A stretch of DNA of 64,000 nt from Bryobacterales bacterium (lineage in GTDB: Bacteria; Acidobacteriota; Terriglobia; Bryobacterales; Bryobacteraceae): the NCBI GenBank assembly GCA_020851655.1, contig JADZCI010000247.1:1-64000 (forward strand). Direction: 5' to 3'. Below are positions 53,958 to 62,628 of this stretch, in pieces. How positions within the stretch are numbered: position 1 is the stretch's first letter; every line of letters begins with the position of its first letter. Made by a program: the position numbers and the translations under genes. The notes under the pieces are model-generated. The model had not been told where the DNA came from, did no database searches, and worked only from the letters and a program-made list of their open reading frames with translations.

Positions 53958-54704
53958 CTAGAAGGTCCGGACACCCATCGCGACAATATCGTCGACGCGC
54001 AGGGTCTCCTTCACCACATACGGTTCGCCGTACCGGGCGCCGATCATGTTGCCGTAGAAGCGCGCTATCGAGCGGAGACGGTCGCGGATTTCGTCCTGCT
54101 TGGGAAACAAGGCCGCACCCGCGTCCGTCTCGCCATATTGCGACTCGTAAGCGAACAACGCCTCCATGCGTTGATCGAAGTAAGGCGTAATATCGACGAC
54201 GAACGAGGGAGTTACATTGGCGTAGAGCGAGGCGTAAATGACCTTATGAGGCCGGAACGGCTCCACCGTTTCATCCAACTTCCGCAGACCCGCCAGGAAG
54301 CAGGCTTCGAAACCGATTTGTGACGCGTGGTAGTGGTCCGGATGGCGTGCTTCCCAGTAGGGAAGAATCACGACGCGGGGTTTCACGGCGCGGATGACGC
54401 CCGTGAGGGTCATCTTGAGCCCAAGCGAGTTCTCCAAGCGCGCATCCGGCATCCGCAGGTTCTCGCGAAACGAAAGCCTCATCACTTCAGCCGCGGCGCG
54501 GGCTTCACGCATCCGCAGTTCGGGGTTTCCGCGCGTGCCCATATCTCCCGCGGTCAGGTCCAGGACTCCTGTGCGGTAGCCCATCGCGGCCATTTTCATC
54601 AGCGCGCCGCCGCAGGTCTGCTCGACGTCATCAGGGTGGGCGGCGATGGCCAACACATCGAGGGGACGAACATCAGCCAGGTCCAGGGCAGGTGGGTAGA
54701 ACAT
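53958..54704 (-). CDS. bshB1: BshB1-like GlcNAc-malate deacetylase (PIG-L family)
   Basis: 248 residues of the LmbE/PIG-L metal-dependent family. Metal motif AIAAHPDDVEQTCGGAL near the N-terminus and PYWEARHPDHYHAS are intact. GVLDLTAGDMGTRGNPELRMREA and SFVVDITPYFDQRMEALFAYESQY match BshB1, which makes GlcN-malate for bacillithiol. No bshA or bshC is nearby, so the function in thiol synthesis is a family inference. Its ATG overlaps the rhomboid stop (TAATG). Confidence 0.82.
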   Translation of the reverse strand: MFYPPALDLADVRPLDVLAIAAHPDDVEQTCGGALMKMAAMGYRTGVLDLTAGDMGTRGNPELRMREARAAAEVMRLSFRENLRMPDARLENSLGLKMTLTGVIRAVKPRVVILPYWEARHPDHYHASQIGFEACFLAGLRKLDETVEPFRPHKVIYASLYANVTPSFVVDITPYFDQRMEALFAYESQYGETDAGAALFPKQDEIRDRLRSIARFYGNMIGARYGEPYVVKETLRVDDIVAMGVRTF

Positions 54705-55369
54705 TACCAGGAAAGGTCAGCCCGGCGCTGGTAGCGCGGGCGCGTCTTCAACAGTTTGATGAGAACCATGCCGGCCACGAAACCTCCAATGTGGGCGAAG
54801 AACGCCGTGCCGCCGCGGCTCGCCTGGTAGGAGACCACCGAGCCCACACCGCTGAAAAACTGCAGCACAAACCACATGGCGAGCACGAACACCGCCGGCA
54901 GTTCGATGGTCGTGATGAAGAAGAAGAACACAAGCGTGACAACCCGGGCGTGAGGGAACTTGACCATGTAGGCGCCCATTACGCCCGCAATGGCGCCGCT
55001 GGCGCCGATCATCGGTATCGTGGAGTCCGGATCGATGGCGTACTGCGTCAAGGCGGCGATGATTCCGCAAGCCAGGTAGAAAACGACAAACAGCGGTTTG
55101 CCCAGGATATCTTCGATGTTGTCGCCGAATACCCAAAGAAACAGCATGTTGCCGATGATGTGCATCCAGCCGCCATGCATGAACATCGAGGTGATCAGGG
55201 AGACCGCCGAAAAGTGGTCCGGCACAAAGCCAAACTGGCCAACCAAGAAATTCGATTCGTAGCGGCTCAACGAGATCTGGTAGAGGAATACCAGAGTGTT
55301 GACGATGATGATGGTGAGAACGGCGACCGGCTTTGAGTAACTCGGCTGGGAATCGCGGATCGGTATCAT
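54704..55369 (-). CDS. Rhomboid family intramembrane serine protease
   Basis: 221 residues, six membrane helices. The catalytic Ser is in IGASGAIAGVMGAY and the His in FFAHIGGFVAGM. HGGWMHIIGNMLFLWVFGDNIED is the conserved first loop and helix. It cleaves membrane proteins within the bilayer. It lies between a PfkB kinase and the BshB1-like gene in a tight minus-strand run. Confidence 0.92.
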   Translation of the reverse strand: MIPIRDSQPSYSKPVAVLTIIIVNTLVFLYQISLSRYESNFLVGQFGFVPDHFSAVSLITSMFMHGGWMHIIGNMLFLWVFGDNIEDILGKPLFVVFYLACGIIAALTQYAIDPDSTIPMIGASGAIAGVMGAYMVKFPHARVVTLVFFFFITTIELPAVFVLAMWFVLQFFSGVGSVVSYQASRGGTAFFAHIGGFVAGMVLIKLLKTRPRYQRRADLSW

Positions 55370-55372
55370 CGG

Positions 55373-56320
55373 TCAACTCGTCCGGTAGCGCTGGAACTCC
55401 CGGTTCACGCGGCGCTCGCCGCGGGCAATGAGCGCATCGGCTTCGCCGCGAGGCCGGATCCCTCCCCGGGCGCCCAGGGCCGTGCAGTTGAGCGCGGCCA
55501 TCGCGTTCGAAAATTCGAGTCCCTCCGCCAGGGTCATGCCTTTGACCACAGAGTAACAGAAGGCGCCGTGAAACACGTCTCCAGCGCCCGTTGTGTCGAC
55601 GCAGTTGACCACAAAGGCGGGGGAATAGTGGAACCGGCCGTCTTCCCGGGCCAGCGCGCCCTGCGCGCCAAGCGTCATGGCGGCCACTTTCATTCCGTAG
55701 GTTTCCTGCATCGTCTCCAGCGCCTTACAGGGGTCGCGCTCGCCGGTCCAGCGCTCCGGAAACTCCGAGCTTGTGATCAGGTAGTCGACGTTGGGCAGCA
55801 CCCTTTCAAACCCCTTGTAAATGGTGTCGACATCAACCGTCACCGGAATGTTGTGGGCGCGCGCGATGTGCGCGGCGCGGGCCACCGCCGCCGTGTCGTG
55901 CCCATCGATGTGCAGCAGGGCGGCGCAGGTGATCATCTCCGGAGTGATCTCTTCCGGCTTGAGATGAAGACAGTCGGGCCGGCTCCAGAAAACCGTCCGC
56001 TCGCCCGTTGTTTGATCGATCAGAATGTATGCCGACTGGTTCGGGCAGTTCTTGCGCACCTGCACGTGGTCCAGGTTGATGCCCGTCGTCAGCAGGCTCT
56101 CGCGCTGGATTCTGCCCCGTTCATCGTCACCCATCGTGCCGATGTACTTGGTGCGCAGTCCCAGGGTGGCGCAGGTGACGACGGCGCTGGCGACCTGCCC
56201 GCCCGGACTCAGAATCTCGTCGACAAACGGCACCTTGCCGCCATAAGCGGGAAAGTGCGGGATCAGTAACAGCGTGTCGGTCGCATTGAGACCGACACCA
56301 ACAACGTCGAACTCGGGCAT
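55373..56320 (-). CDS. PfkB family sugar kinase
   Basis: 315 residues, ribokinase fold. Signature 1 region GGQVASAVVTCATLGLRTKYIG and signature 2 DTTGAGDVFHGAFCYSV with the catalytic Asp are present. The substrate could be a sugar, nucleoside or sugar phosphate; nothing in the context decides. It begins at the base after the PHP/esterase stop (TGAATG) and ends three bases before the rhomboid gene. Confidence 0.88.
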   Translation of the reverse strand: MPEFDVVGVGLNATDTLLLIPHFPAYGGKVPFVDEILSPGGQVASAVVTCATLGLRTKYIGTMGDDERGRIQRESLLTTGINLDHVQVRKNCPNQSAYILIDQTTGERTVFWSRPDCLHLKPEEITPEMITCAALLHIDGHDTAAVARAAHIARAHNIPVTVDVDTIYKGFERVLPNVDYLITSSEFPERWTGERDPCKALETMQETYGMKVAAMTLGAQGALAREDGRFHYSPAFVVNCVDTTGAGDVFHGAFCYSVVKGMTLAEGLEFSNAMAALNCTALGARGGIRPRGEADALIARGERRVNREFQRYRTS

Positions 56321-58288
56321 TCAGTTTCCTTCCGCCTGACGCATGCTGCGCAGCATCGCGTTGCTGGTTGCGTCGTTTTCATTCACGATGTGCAGAACCT
56401 CTGAAATATGGTTCTCGCGAGGCACAAAAATCAATTCCGAGCGTGCTCCGGCATCCTTCAGTTTCCGGTGCAGCGCTTCTGCCTGCTGCGGCAGGAACGC
56501 ATAATCCCACTGGCAGTAAGTAATCAGGAAGGGCGGCGCGCCGGCGCCGGCATACTCGATGGGTGAAGCCTGCCTCAGAATCTCCGGTTGCTCGCCGAAC
56601 ACATTGGGAGCTTGAACCTGCAGCGCTCCGGTCAGGTCATAGACGCCGCTGAGCGCCAGAACGCCTCGAATGTCAGCCGGTTTGATTCCGTACGGCGCCA
56701 GCCATTGCGGGTTGAGGCCCAGGCTTGCCGCCAGGTGCCCTCCGGCGGATTGGCCCGACACGTAGATGCGCTGGGGGTTTCCGCCATACTGGGCGATGTT
56801 CTTAAACGTCCATGCCAGCGCCGCGGCAACGTCTTCGAGCTGCGCCGGATGCTTGTGCTTGGGACTGAGGCGGTAGCTGGGCAACACGACAACGTAGCCT
56901 TCCTTGGCAAACCGGTTCGCCAGCGGCGGGTAGAGCTTGCGGTCGCCGCTCTTCCATGCGCCGCCGTGAATAAAGAACAGCACGGGACGCGCGCCGGGAG
57001 ATGAAGGCCGGTAGATGTCCAGCCTGTGCTTCTCCGCGTCGTCTGGGCTGCCCTCGGTGTAGGGGATGTCACGGACCGCCGAGACGCCCGCGGAGAGCTC
57101 CATCGGCGGCAGCTTCAGAACGTCCGGACCCGCCTTCTCGAGGTAGATGGGGTTCGCGTAGATCCACAACCGGGGCTCACCGTCCACCATGAGCCAGACT
57201 TCACTGCGGTAGGCGCCCGGTTCGCGCGCCTGCAACTCGAGACGGCTGGTTGTCCTCTCCTCCAGCAGGGCGCCGTTGCGGAACACTTTGATGATCCCCG
57301 GAAGCGGTGTCCGGACTGTCAGAAGCGTCGAACCAACAATCGGAATCACATCTCCCGCCTCGTAGAGTCCCAAATTGTTGGAGGCCACAAAGGCAAACCC
57401 CGTGGGGTCGCACAGCCAGTCGTGAGATACATAAGCGCGCCCCTCACGCAGCGAGGAAGCGATGCTTTCGGGCGTGAGTTCGCGCGCCAGGATGTGCGTG
57501 CTCAAGTTCCGGAAACTCACCGCGTACGGATCGAGCGTGATCTTCGGCAGCCCGGGCGCAGAAAGGATCGTATTCTGATGAGCGTCGTTGGCGCCGACGC
57601 CGGTAAAGTGGCGCGTACCCAGGATGCGATCCCAATGCTCCAGGTAGAGCGCCCCCGGATCGACTCCGGCCGCAAACACCTCATCGGGGTATTTCTCGAC
57701 CAACGCTGCAAATTCCTTCCAGCGCGCGGGGTCTTTGGCCAGCGCTTTGAGAAACGCAATCAACTCTTTGTCGTCTTCGGCATCCGCATGCCGGTTGTAG
57801 ATCTCCGTACCGTCGAACCCTTCGGCGCCGCGCCCCGGACGCTCCTCCACGTGCGAATGGAACCTCAGACCCGGCGCCGGTTCCGGATAGACGAGCGAAC
57901 CATCCTTTTCCGCGCCCGCCAGGAACAGGACTCCCTCTTTCAGCCCCCGCCACGTTTCCGGCAGCGGACCGTTGTGATCGGAAAACAGGACAATCCGCAC
58001 GCCGGCCAGCTTGGCGGCCGCCAGGACTTCAGCCCGCTTGCCCATTGTGTGAGGCGCGTCCTCGGCATGGACGTGCAGTACCGCGCGATAGTCTGTGTAA
58101 ATGCCCACCGGAGGCAGAGCCTTCCGCTGCCGGGAGAATTCCTCCCGGGCTTTTTGGGTGCTCTCCAGCCGCTCTGGAGTCAGCCGTTCCAGCGCGGTGC
58201 GCTGAGCAGGCTGATTGGGTTGCGCGCCGGCGGCGTGAATCAGCAGGCAAGCAGCGGCCAGCAGTCGAGGGAAGCAACGGACACCCAC
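56321..58288 (-). CDS. Exported bifunctional protein: PHP-like metallohydrolase fused to alpha/beta-hydrolase esterase
   Basis: 655 residues. Signal peptide (CFPRLLAAACLLIHAAGA) at the N-terminus. Residues about 60-380 resemble a PHP-type metal hydrolase: RAVLHVHAEDAPH, IVLFSDHNGPL, GVGANDAHQNT. Residues about 405-655 are a BD-FAE/lipase-like alpha/beta hydrolase with FFIHGGAWKSGDRK oxyanion loop, VSGQSAGGHLAASLG nucleophile Ser, and late CQWDYAFLPQQ and HISEVLH for Asp and His. Both halves look complete. GTG start with a minus-strand TACCCT six bases upstream and no ribosome binding site. Confidence 0.82.
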   Translation of the reverse strand: MGVRCFPRLLAAACLLIHAAGAQPNQPAQRTALERLTPERLESTQKAREEFSRQRKALPPVGIYTDYRAVLHVHAEDAPHTMGKRAEVLAAAKLAGVRIVLFSDHNGPLPETWRGLKEGVLFLAGAEKDGSLVYPEPAPGLRFHSHVEERPGRGAEGFDGTEIYNRHADAEDDKELIAFLKALAKDPARWKEFAALVEKYPDEVFAAGVDPGALYLEHWDRILGTRHFTGVGANDAHQNTILSAPGLPKITLDPYAVSFRNLSTHILARELTPESIASSLREGRAYVSHDWLCDPTGFAFVASNNLGLYEAGDVIPIVGSTLLTVRTPLPGIIKVFRNGALLEERTTSRLELQAREPGAYRSEVWLMVDGEPRLWIYANPIYLEKAGPDVLKLPPMELSAGVSAVRDIPYTEGSPDDAEKHRLDIYRPSSPGARPVLFFIHGGAWKSGDRKLYPPLANRFAKEGYVVVLPSYRLSPKHKHPAQLEDVAAALAWTFKNIAQYGGNPQRIYVSGQSAGGHLAASLGLNPQWLAPYGIKPADIRGVLALSGVYDLTGALQVQAPNVFGEQPEILRQASPIEYAGAGAPPFLITYCQWDYAFLPQQAEALHRKLKDAGARSELIFVPRENHISEVLHIVNENDATSNAMLRSMRQAEGN

Positions 58289-58294
58289 ATTGTC

Positions 58295-58300
58295 AGGGTA
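58295..58300 (-). promoter_or_regulatory. Candidate -10 element (TACCCT) of the PHP/esterase gene
   Basis: Minus-strand TACCCT ends six bases before GTG 58288. No Shine-Dalgarno sequence lies between. Confidence 0.35.
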
Positions 58301-58326
58301 AAGGAATTCGCCAGGGCGAGAGGAGA

Positions 58327-58893
58327 CTACAGCGAGCCCATCTGGTAGACGTAGATCGTGTACTTGCGGTGGTGTGCCTCATATTGCTCCACCGCCTTCG
58401 GCTTCCATCCGCGGACTTTGAAATCGAGCGACACGACGCGCGAGCCGGGCTTCAGTTCCCGCTCGAGCTTGGGACGGAGTTGGTCGTTCGCCTCGGTGAT
58501 GAGATATAGCGCGACGACATTGGCGGGCGCGACGTCCACAGTCATCATGTCGCCCTGAATCACAGTCACGTTCTCCGCCACGCCTTGCTTCTGAGCTTCG
58601 GCGCGAGCTCTCCTGACTAGTGACTCGGAGAGTTCAACTCCGACGGCCTTGGCCGAGAACCTCTTTGCCGCCGCAACGAGGATTCGCCCATCACCGCATC
58701 CCAAGTCGTACACGGTCTCGCCGGGCTTGACTTTGGCCAGTTCCAGCATCCTCTCGACGACTGCTTGGGGTGACTGAACGTACGGGGCCAGTTTCTTGGC
58801 CATCAGGTCCGGCGTGCGCATACCGGTCTGCGCCCAGCCGGAAACACCGCACACGGCCGTAGCGATTCCGAGACCCAAACTGAAGCGATACAT
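58327..58893 (-). CDS. FAM173-like class I SAM methyltransferase with N-terminal signal or anchor segment
   Basis: 188 residues. Residues 1-22 (YRFSLGLGIATAVCGVSGWAQ) look like a signal peptide or membrane anchor. The methyltransferase part begins YVQSPQAVVERMLELAKVKPGETVYDLGCGDGRILVAAAKRF and continues VGVELSESLVRRAR, VALYLITEANDQLRPKLEREL, which matches the FAM173/ATPSc-KMT lysine methyltransferase family. Mitochondrial relatives methylate a lysine of ATP synthase c or the ADP/ATP carrier. A bacterial membrane-facing target is inferred. It follows the upstream gene by three bases. Confidence 0.8.
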   Translation of the reverse strand: MYRFSLGLGIATAVCGVSGWAQTGMRTPDLMAKKLAPYVQSPQAVVERMLELAKVKPGETVYDLGCGDGRILVAAAKRFSAKAVGVELSESLVRRARAEAQKQGVAENVTVIQGDMMTVDVAPANVVALYLITEANDQLRPKLERELKPGSRVVSLDFKVRGWKPKAVEQYEAHHRKYTIYVYQMGSL

Positions 58894-58896
58894 AAC

Positions 58897-60165
58897 TCAG
58901 TCCAGAGCCGCCGTTGTGGAGCGCCTCGCTGATTTAAATCTTACAATCTTTGACATCATTTCCGTGACCGCAAACCACACATCGCGCGGCCGCGAAATTG
59001 TAAACTCTTGTCCCTTGAAATGTTTTACCGCGGCGCTGATGGAGTCGCGCCAGGGAGTCGCTTGAGGAAACAAGTTGTAGTTCATGTAGAAAATGGGGTA
59101 TTCCGGTTCGCCCACCTTCCTGAGCACATCCACCGACAGGTTCTCGTCGAGCATCGCTTTCGGGCCGGCGAAGATCACCGCATCCGGCCGCTCTGAGGCT
59201 GAGGCGCCGACCTCTTTGACCAGCAGGTCGGCCAGGAACTCCGTGTCGGCTCCCTTTTGATTGAGCCGGGTGAAGTCGACCTTGCCCAACTGCAGTCCGC
59301 GCAGGGCATCGCCGATCGCGGGAAAATCGATGCGGTCTGCTGCTTCCTGGCGATACAAGATCTTTTGTTCCTTTAAGTTAAAAGCTACCAACGAGAAAGT
59401 CGAAATCCTGGGATCTCGAGCTATGCACCGCAGTATCGACACTAATGCGGACGTGTCCAGCGGCTGTAGGGTTGCGGCCCGGGAGTTCTGTGGCGCAAAG
59501 TTGATCAAGACCTTCACGTTGAGCGGGGCATCCGACACGGTGCGCTTGACCGGTGGTTCGTCGACGAATTGTTCCACTTCGGTCGCGGCCACCTCCCCGG
59601 GACGAAGGTTCACGTTTACCTGTTTGTCTTTCGACGGCAGCGCCGCCTCGGCATCCCAGAACTGCGCGCACACGCGTTCGCTGCGGTCTCGCATGAGCCA
59701 GTCCACCTTGTAGTTGCCCTCGCCCAGGTCAAACGTCCCTTGCAAGTAAGCGTCTCCCTTAGCGTCGTCGGGCAGCGTGGGGACCTTGGTCCTCTGAACG
59801 AGATAAGTTGCGTGGCCGGGCGAGGCGGCTGGGGTGATCCTCAGAATAATGGTGAGCAGGTTCTCGCTGCCCGCCAATTCCCGGAGCGGCACTGAGATCT
59901 CGAATCCGGCGTGAAACTTCAGGTCGAATCCGAGGATTGGCTTAGTCGGTGAAACCTCGCACGGAAGGTCCTTCCGGATCTCCTTGGCCTCCAGGACGGC
60001 CAGGTCGGTGCCGACAACCGTCGGCGGTCCGCCATCGCTTCCCCTAAGGATGGTCTGGGCTTGCCCCGAGACCGCAAGCAACCCGAGGAGCGGCAGGAGC
60101 CCAACCGGGCTGCCCGCCCGAGCTTTCCATACCTCGAGAAGCGTTTTGAACTTTCCTGTTCTCAT
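58897..60165 (-). CDS. Exported protein of unknown function, acidobacterial type
   Basis: About 422 residues from ATG 60165; the frame is open to 60270 but the first 35 residues there are not family-like. A signal segment ending GLLAVSGQAQ follows a basic start. No enzyme motif is seen; the C-terminal 200 residues (SILRCIARDPRISTFSLVAFNL, AVIFAGPKAMLDENLSVDV, FTISRPRDVWFAVTEMMSKIV) resemble a von Willebrand A-like alpha/beta domain without a clear metal site. First gene of the minus-strand run to 53958. Confidence 0.6.
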   Translation of the reverse strand: MRTGKFKTLLEVWKARAGSPVGLLPLLGLLAVSGQAQTILRGSDGGPPTVVGTDLAVLEAKEIRKDLPCEVSPTKPILGFDLKFHAGFEISVPLRELAGSENLLTIILRITPAASPGHATYLVQRTKVPTLPDDAKGDAYLQGTFDLGEGNYKVDWLMRDRSERVCAQFWDAEAALPSKDKQVNVNLRPGEVAATEVEQFVDEPPVKRTVSDAPLNVKVLINFAPQNSRAATLQPLDTSALVSILRCIARDPRISTFSLVAFNLKEQKILYRQEAADRIDFPAIGDALRGLQLGKVDFTRLNQKGADTEFLADLLVKEVGASASERPDAVIFAGPKAMLDENLSVDVLRKVGEPEYPIFYMNYNLFPQATPWRDSISAAVKHFKGQEFTISRPRDVWFAVTEMMSKIVRFKSARRSTTAALD

Positions 60166-60341
60166 CTTCCCGTCACTCTTCGACCAGTATTTTACTCCTC
60201 CGCGCGGACGATCAGGGGACAAGCCACCCGTGTGTTCGCCCGCGAGGGGCATAGAGGGATCATGCGGCAAACCGCGGAGAGTTGCAAGTGTTTCGCGTGT
60301 GTACGGGCGGCACAGTGGTCCTATGCCGCCCAGCGGCCCGG

Positions 60342-60360
60342 AAATTCCCGTCCGGAATTT
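60342..60360. promoter_or_regulatory. Perfect palindrome at the ssb promoter, possible operator
   Basis: AAATTCC and GGAATTT are separated by five bases. The left arm falls where the -35 box of the ssb promoter would be, so a bound repressor could block it. Confidence 0.35.
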
Positions 60361-60367
60361 GCTGTGG

Positions 60368-60373
60368 TACTCT
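60368..60373 (+). promoter_or_regulatory. Candidate -10 element (TACTCT) of ssb
   Basis: TACTCT is ten bases before the ATG at 60384. No ribosome binding site is seen. Confidence 0.35.
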
Positions 60374-60383
60374 TGGCGTCAGT

Positions 60384-60854
60384 ATGGCAAGCCGCAGCGT
60401 CAACAAAGTCATCCTGTTGGGCCACCTGGGCCGCGACGCCGAGACCCGCTTCACTCCCGGTGGCGTGTCCATCACCCGGTTCTCGGTCGCCACCAACCGG
60501 CGCTGGAAGGACCAGCAGACCGGCGATTGGAAAGAAGAAACCGATTGGCATAACGTCAGCCTCTGGCGGTCCGAGAACATGGCCAGCTATCTGACCAAGG
60601 GCAAGCAGGTTTACGTCGAAGGACGCCTGCAAACCCGCAGCTACGAGGACAAAGACGGCCAGAAGAAGTACTCCACAGAGGTGGTGGCCGACAACGTGAT
60701 CCTGCTCGGCGGCCGCGGCGAGGGAATGGGCGACGATGCGGGCGAGTCCGTATCCCGCCCGGTCTCGGCGCCGCGCAGCGCGAGACCAAGCGCAGCGGCC
60801 CCGGCGGAACCCGACATCGACCCCGGCATTACCAACGACGACGTTCCGTTCTGA
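60384..60854 (+). CDS. ssb: Single-stranded DNA-binding protein
   Basis: 156 residues from ATG 60384; the frame is open upstream without family similarity. The OB-fold has SVNKVILLGHLGRDAETRFTPGG, FSVATNRRWKDQQTG, and VYVEGRLQTRSYEDKDGQKK. A flexible Pro/Ala/Ser tail ends in NDDVPF, the acidic tip that binds partner repair and replication proteins. It lies alone, with no rpsF or rpsR beside it. Confidence 0.94.
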   Translation: MASRSVNKVILLGHLGRDAETRFTPGGVSITRFSVATNRRWKDQQTGDWKEETDWHNVSLWRSENMASYLTKGKQVYVEGRLQTRSYEDKDGQKKYSTEVVADNVILLGGRGEGMGDDAGESVSRPVSAPRSARPSAAAPAEPDIDPGITNDDVPF

Positions 60855-60911
60855 GAGACTCCCCCGGATTGGGACGCGCAGCCCGGCTGACAGCCCGCGG
60901 CAACCATCGGA

Positions 60912-60917
60912 TATGAT
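60912..60917 (+). promoter_or_regulatory. Candidate -10 element (TATGAT) of the glycosidase gene
   Basis: TATGAT is eleven bases before ATG 60929, with no ribosome binding site between. Confidence 0.35.
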
Positions 60918-60928
60918 CGTGTCTCACG

Positions 60929-62603
60929 ATGCGTGCCGCGGCCCTTGCGCTGACTTGCGCCCTCTTAGCCCCCCTGCTTGCTCAGGACCCTGTTGTCATC
61001 CGCGTGGATCTTGACGCGCGCCGGCGCCCGTTCCCGCCGGTGTGGGCCTACTTCGGCTACGACGAGCCGAACTACACCTATATGCCTCACGCGCGGAAAC
61101 TGATTCAGGAACTCGCCGCGGCGAGCCGCGCGCCCGTTTTCTTTCGGACTCACAACCTGCTCACCACAGGCGACGGTACGCCTGCCCTGAAATGGGGCTC
61201 AACCAACGCCTACACCGAAGACGCCCAGGGCCGGCCGGTGTACGACTGGACCATCGTCGATCGCATCATTGACACATACTTGTCCGCCGGCGCCAAACCG
61301 TTCGTCGAGATCGGCTTTATGCCTCAGGCCATGTCCGTGAACCCACGGCCGTACCGGCACAACTGGACGCCCGGCGATTCGTACTCGTCCATCTACACGG
61401 GCTGGGCGCATCCGCCGAAGGACTATGCCAAATGGGAGGAACTGGTCCGGCAATGGGTCCGGCACAGCGCCGGGAAGTATGGCCGGCGGGAGGTCGAGAG
61501 CTGGTATTGGGAGGTGTGGAACGAACCGGATATCGCCTACTGGAAGGGGACTCCCGGACAGTTCAACCAACTCTACGATCATGCCGCCAAGGCGGTCAAG
61601 GAAGTCCTGCCACGGGCGCGAGTCGGCGGACCCGCGACTACCGGTCCGGCGAGCCCCAAGGCGGCGGCGTTCCTCAGGCAGTTTCTGGAACACTGTGCCT
61701 CAGGTCGAAACTACGCTACCGGACTGACCGGCTCTCCGTTGGACTTCGTCACGTTTCACGCCAAGGGAGCGCCGACAGCCGTCGATGGGCATGTGCGCAT
61801 GGGAATGGCCCGAAATCTCGCCGACGTCGCCCGGGGCTACGAAATCGTCGCCGCATTCCCGAAATTCAAGCGGCTTCCCATCATTTTTGAGCGAGGCCGA
61901 CCCGGAAGGCTGCGCCGCTTGCTCCGCGCGTGTCTATCCGCGGAACACCTATCGCAATGGCACGATGTATCCCACCTACACGGCAGTGCTGATGAAGCAC
62001 GTCCTGGGACTCGCGGAGCGCTATGGGGTCAACGTTGAAGGGATGTTGTCGTGGTCCTTCGAGTTCGAGGGTCAGCCTTACTTTGACGGCTTCCGCTCCC
62101 TGGCTACAAACGGCATCGGCAAGCCGGTTCTGAACCTGTTCCGGATGGCTGGCCTCATGAACGGCGAGTTGGTGGGCGTGGAAAGTACCGGCGCCGCCGG
62201 TATTGACCGGATCCTCGCTTCCGGCATCGGAGGTAACGGCGACATCGACGCGCTGGCAACGCGTACCACTCAAAGCGCGGCAATCCTTCTGTGGAACTAC
62301 CACGACGATAGCGTCCCCGCACCCGCTGCCGCGGTGCGCGTCCAGGTGGCCGCCTTGCCGCGGGAGGCTCGCGCGCTGCTCACCCACTACCGCATCGACC
62401 GCGACCACAGTAATGCATACACCCTTTGGAAGAACATCGGCTCGCCTCAACAACCGTCGCCGCAACAATACTCGCTCCTCGAGGCGGCCGGGCAATTGCA
62501 GTTGATGGAATCGCCTCGATGGGTGACCGCCAGGCAAGGGACGATCGACATCGACATGAATCTCCCCCGCCATTCCGTCTCCCTGCTGCTCGCTTCCTGG
62601 TAG
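60929..62603 (+). pseudogene. Family 39-like glycoside hydrolase split by a frameshift
   Basis: Two frames together make one exported glycosidase of about 558 codons. Frame one (60929 to stop near 62038) has a signal peptide (ALALTCALLAPLLA) and the acid/base site WYWEVWNEPD near 196. Similarity then jumps at a T5 run (61884-61888) to another frame that continues SEADPEGCAACSARVYPRNTYR, carrying the likely nucleophile Glu, and runs to 62603. Removing one T restores IILSEADP. Family members are beta-xylosidase-like. It could be a real mutation, a slippage site or a homopolymer sequencing error. Confidence 0.8.
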
Positions 62604-62628
62604 GCAGGCTACACTGATCGATGAACCC

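Larger units (their letters stand above)
60166..60383. other. 218-base divergent intergenic region upstream of ssb
   Basis: It contains an eight-base perfect stem (GGGCGGCA 60305-60312 with TGCCGCCC 60324-60331) and a second palindrome at 60342-60360, before the ssb -10 box. I see no gene in it. Confidence 0.5.
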
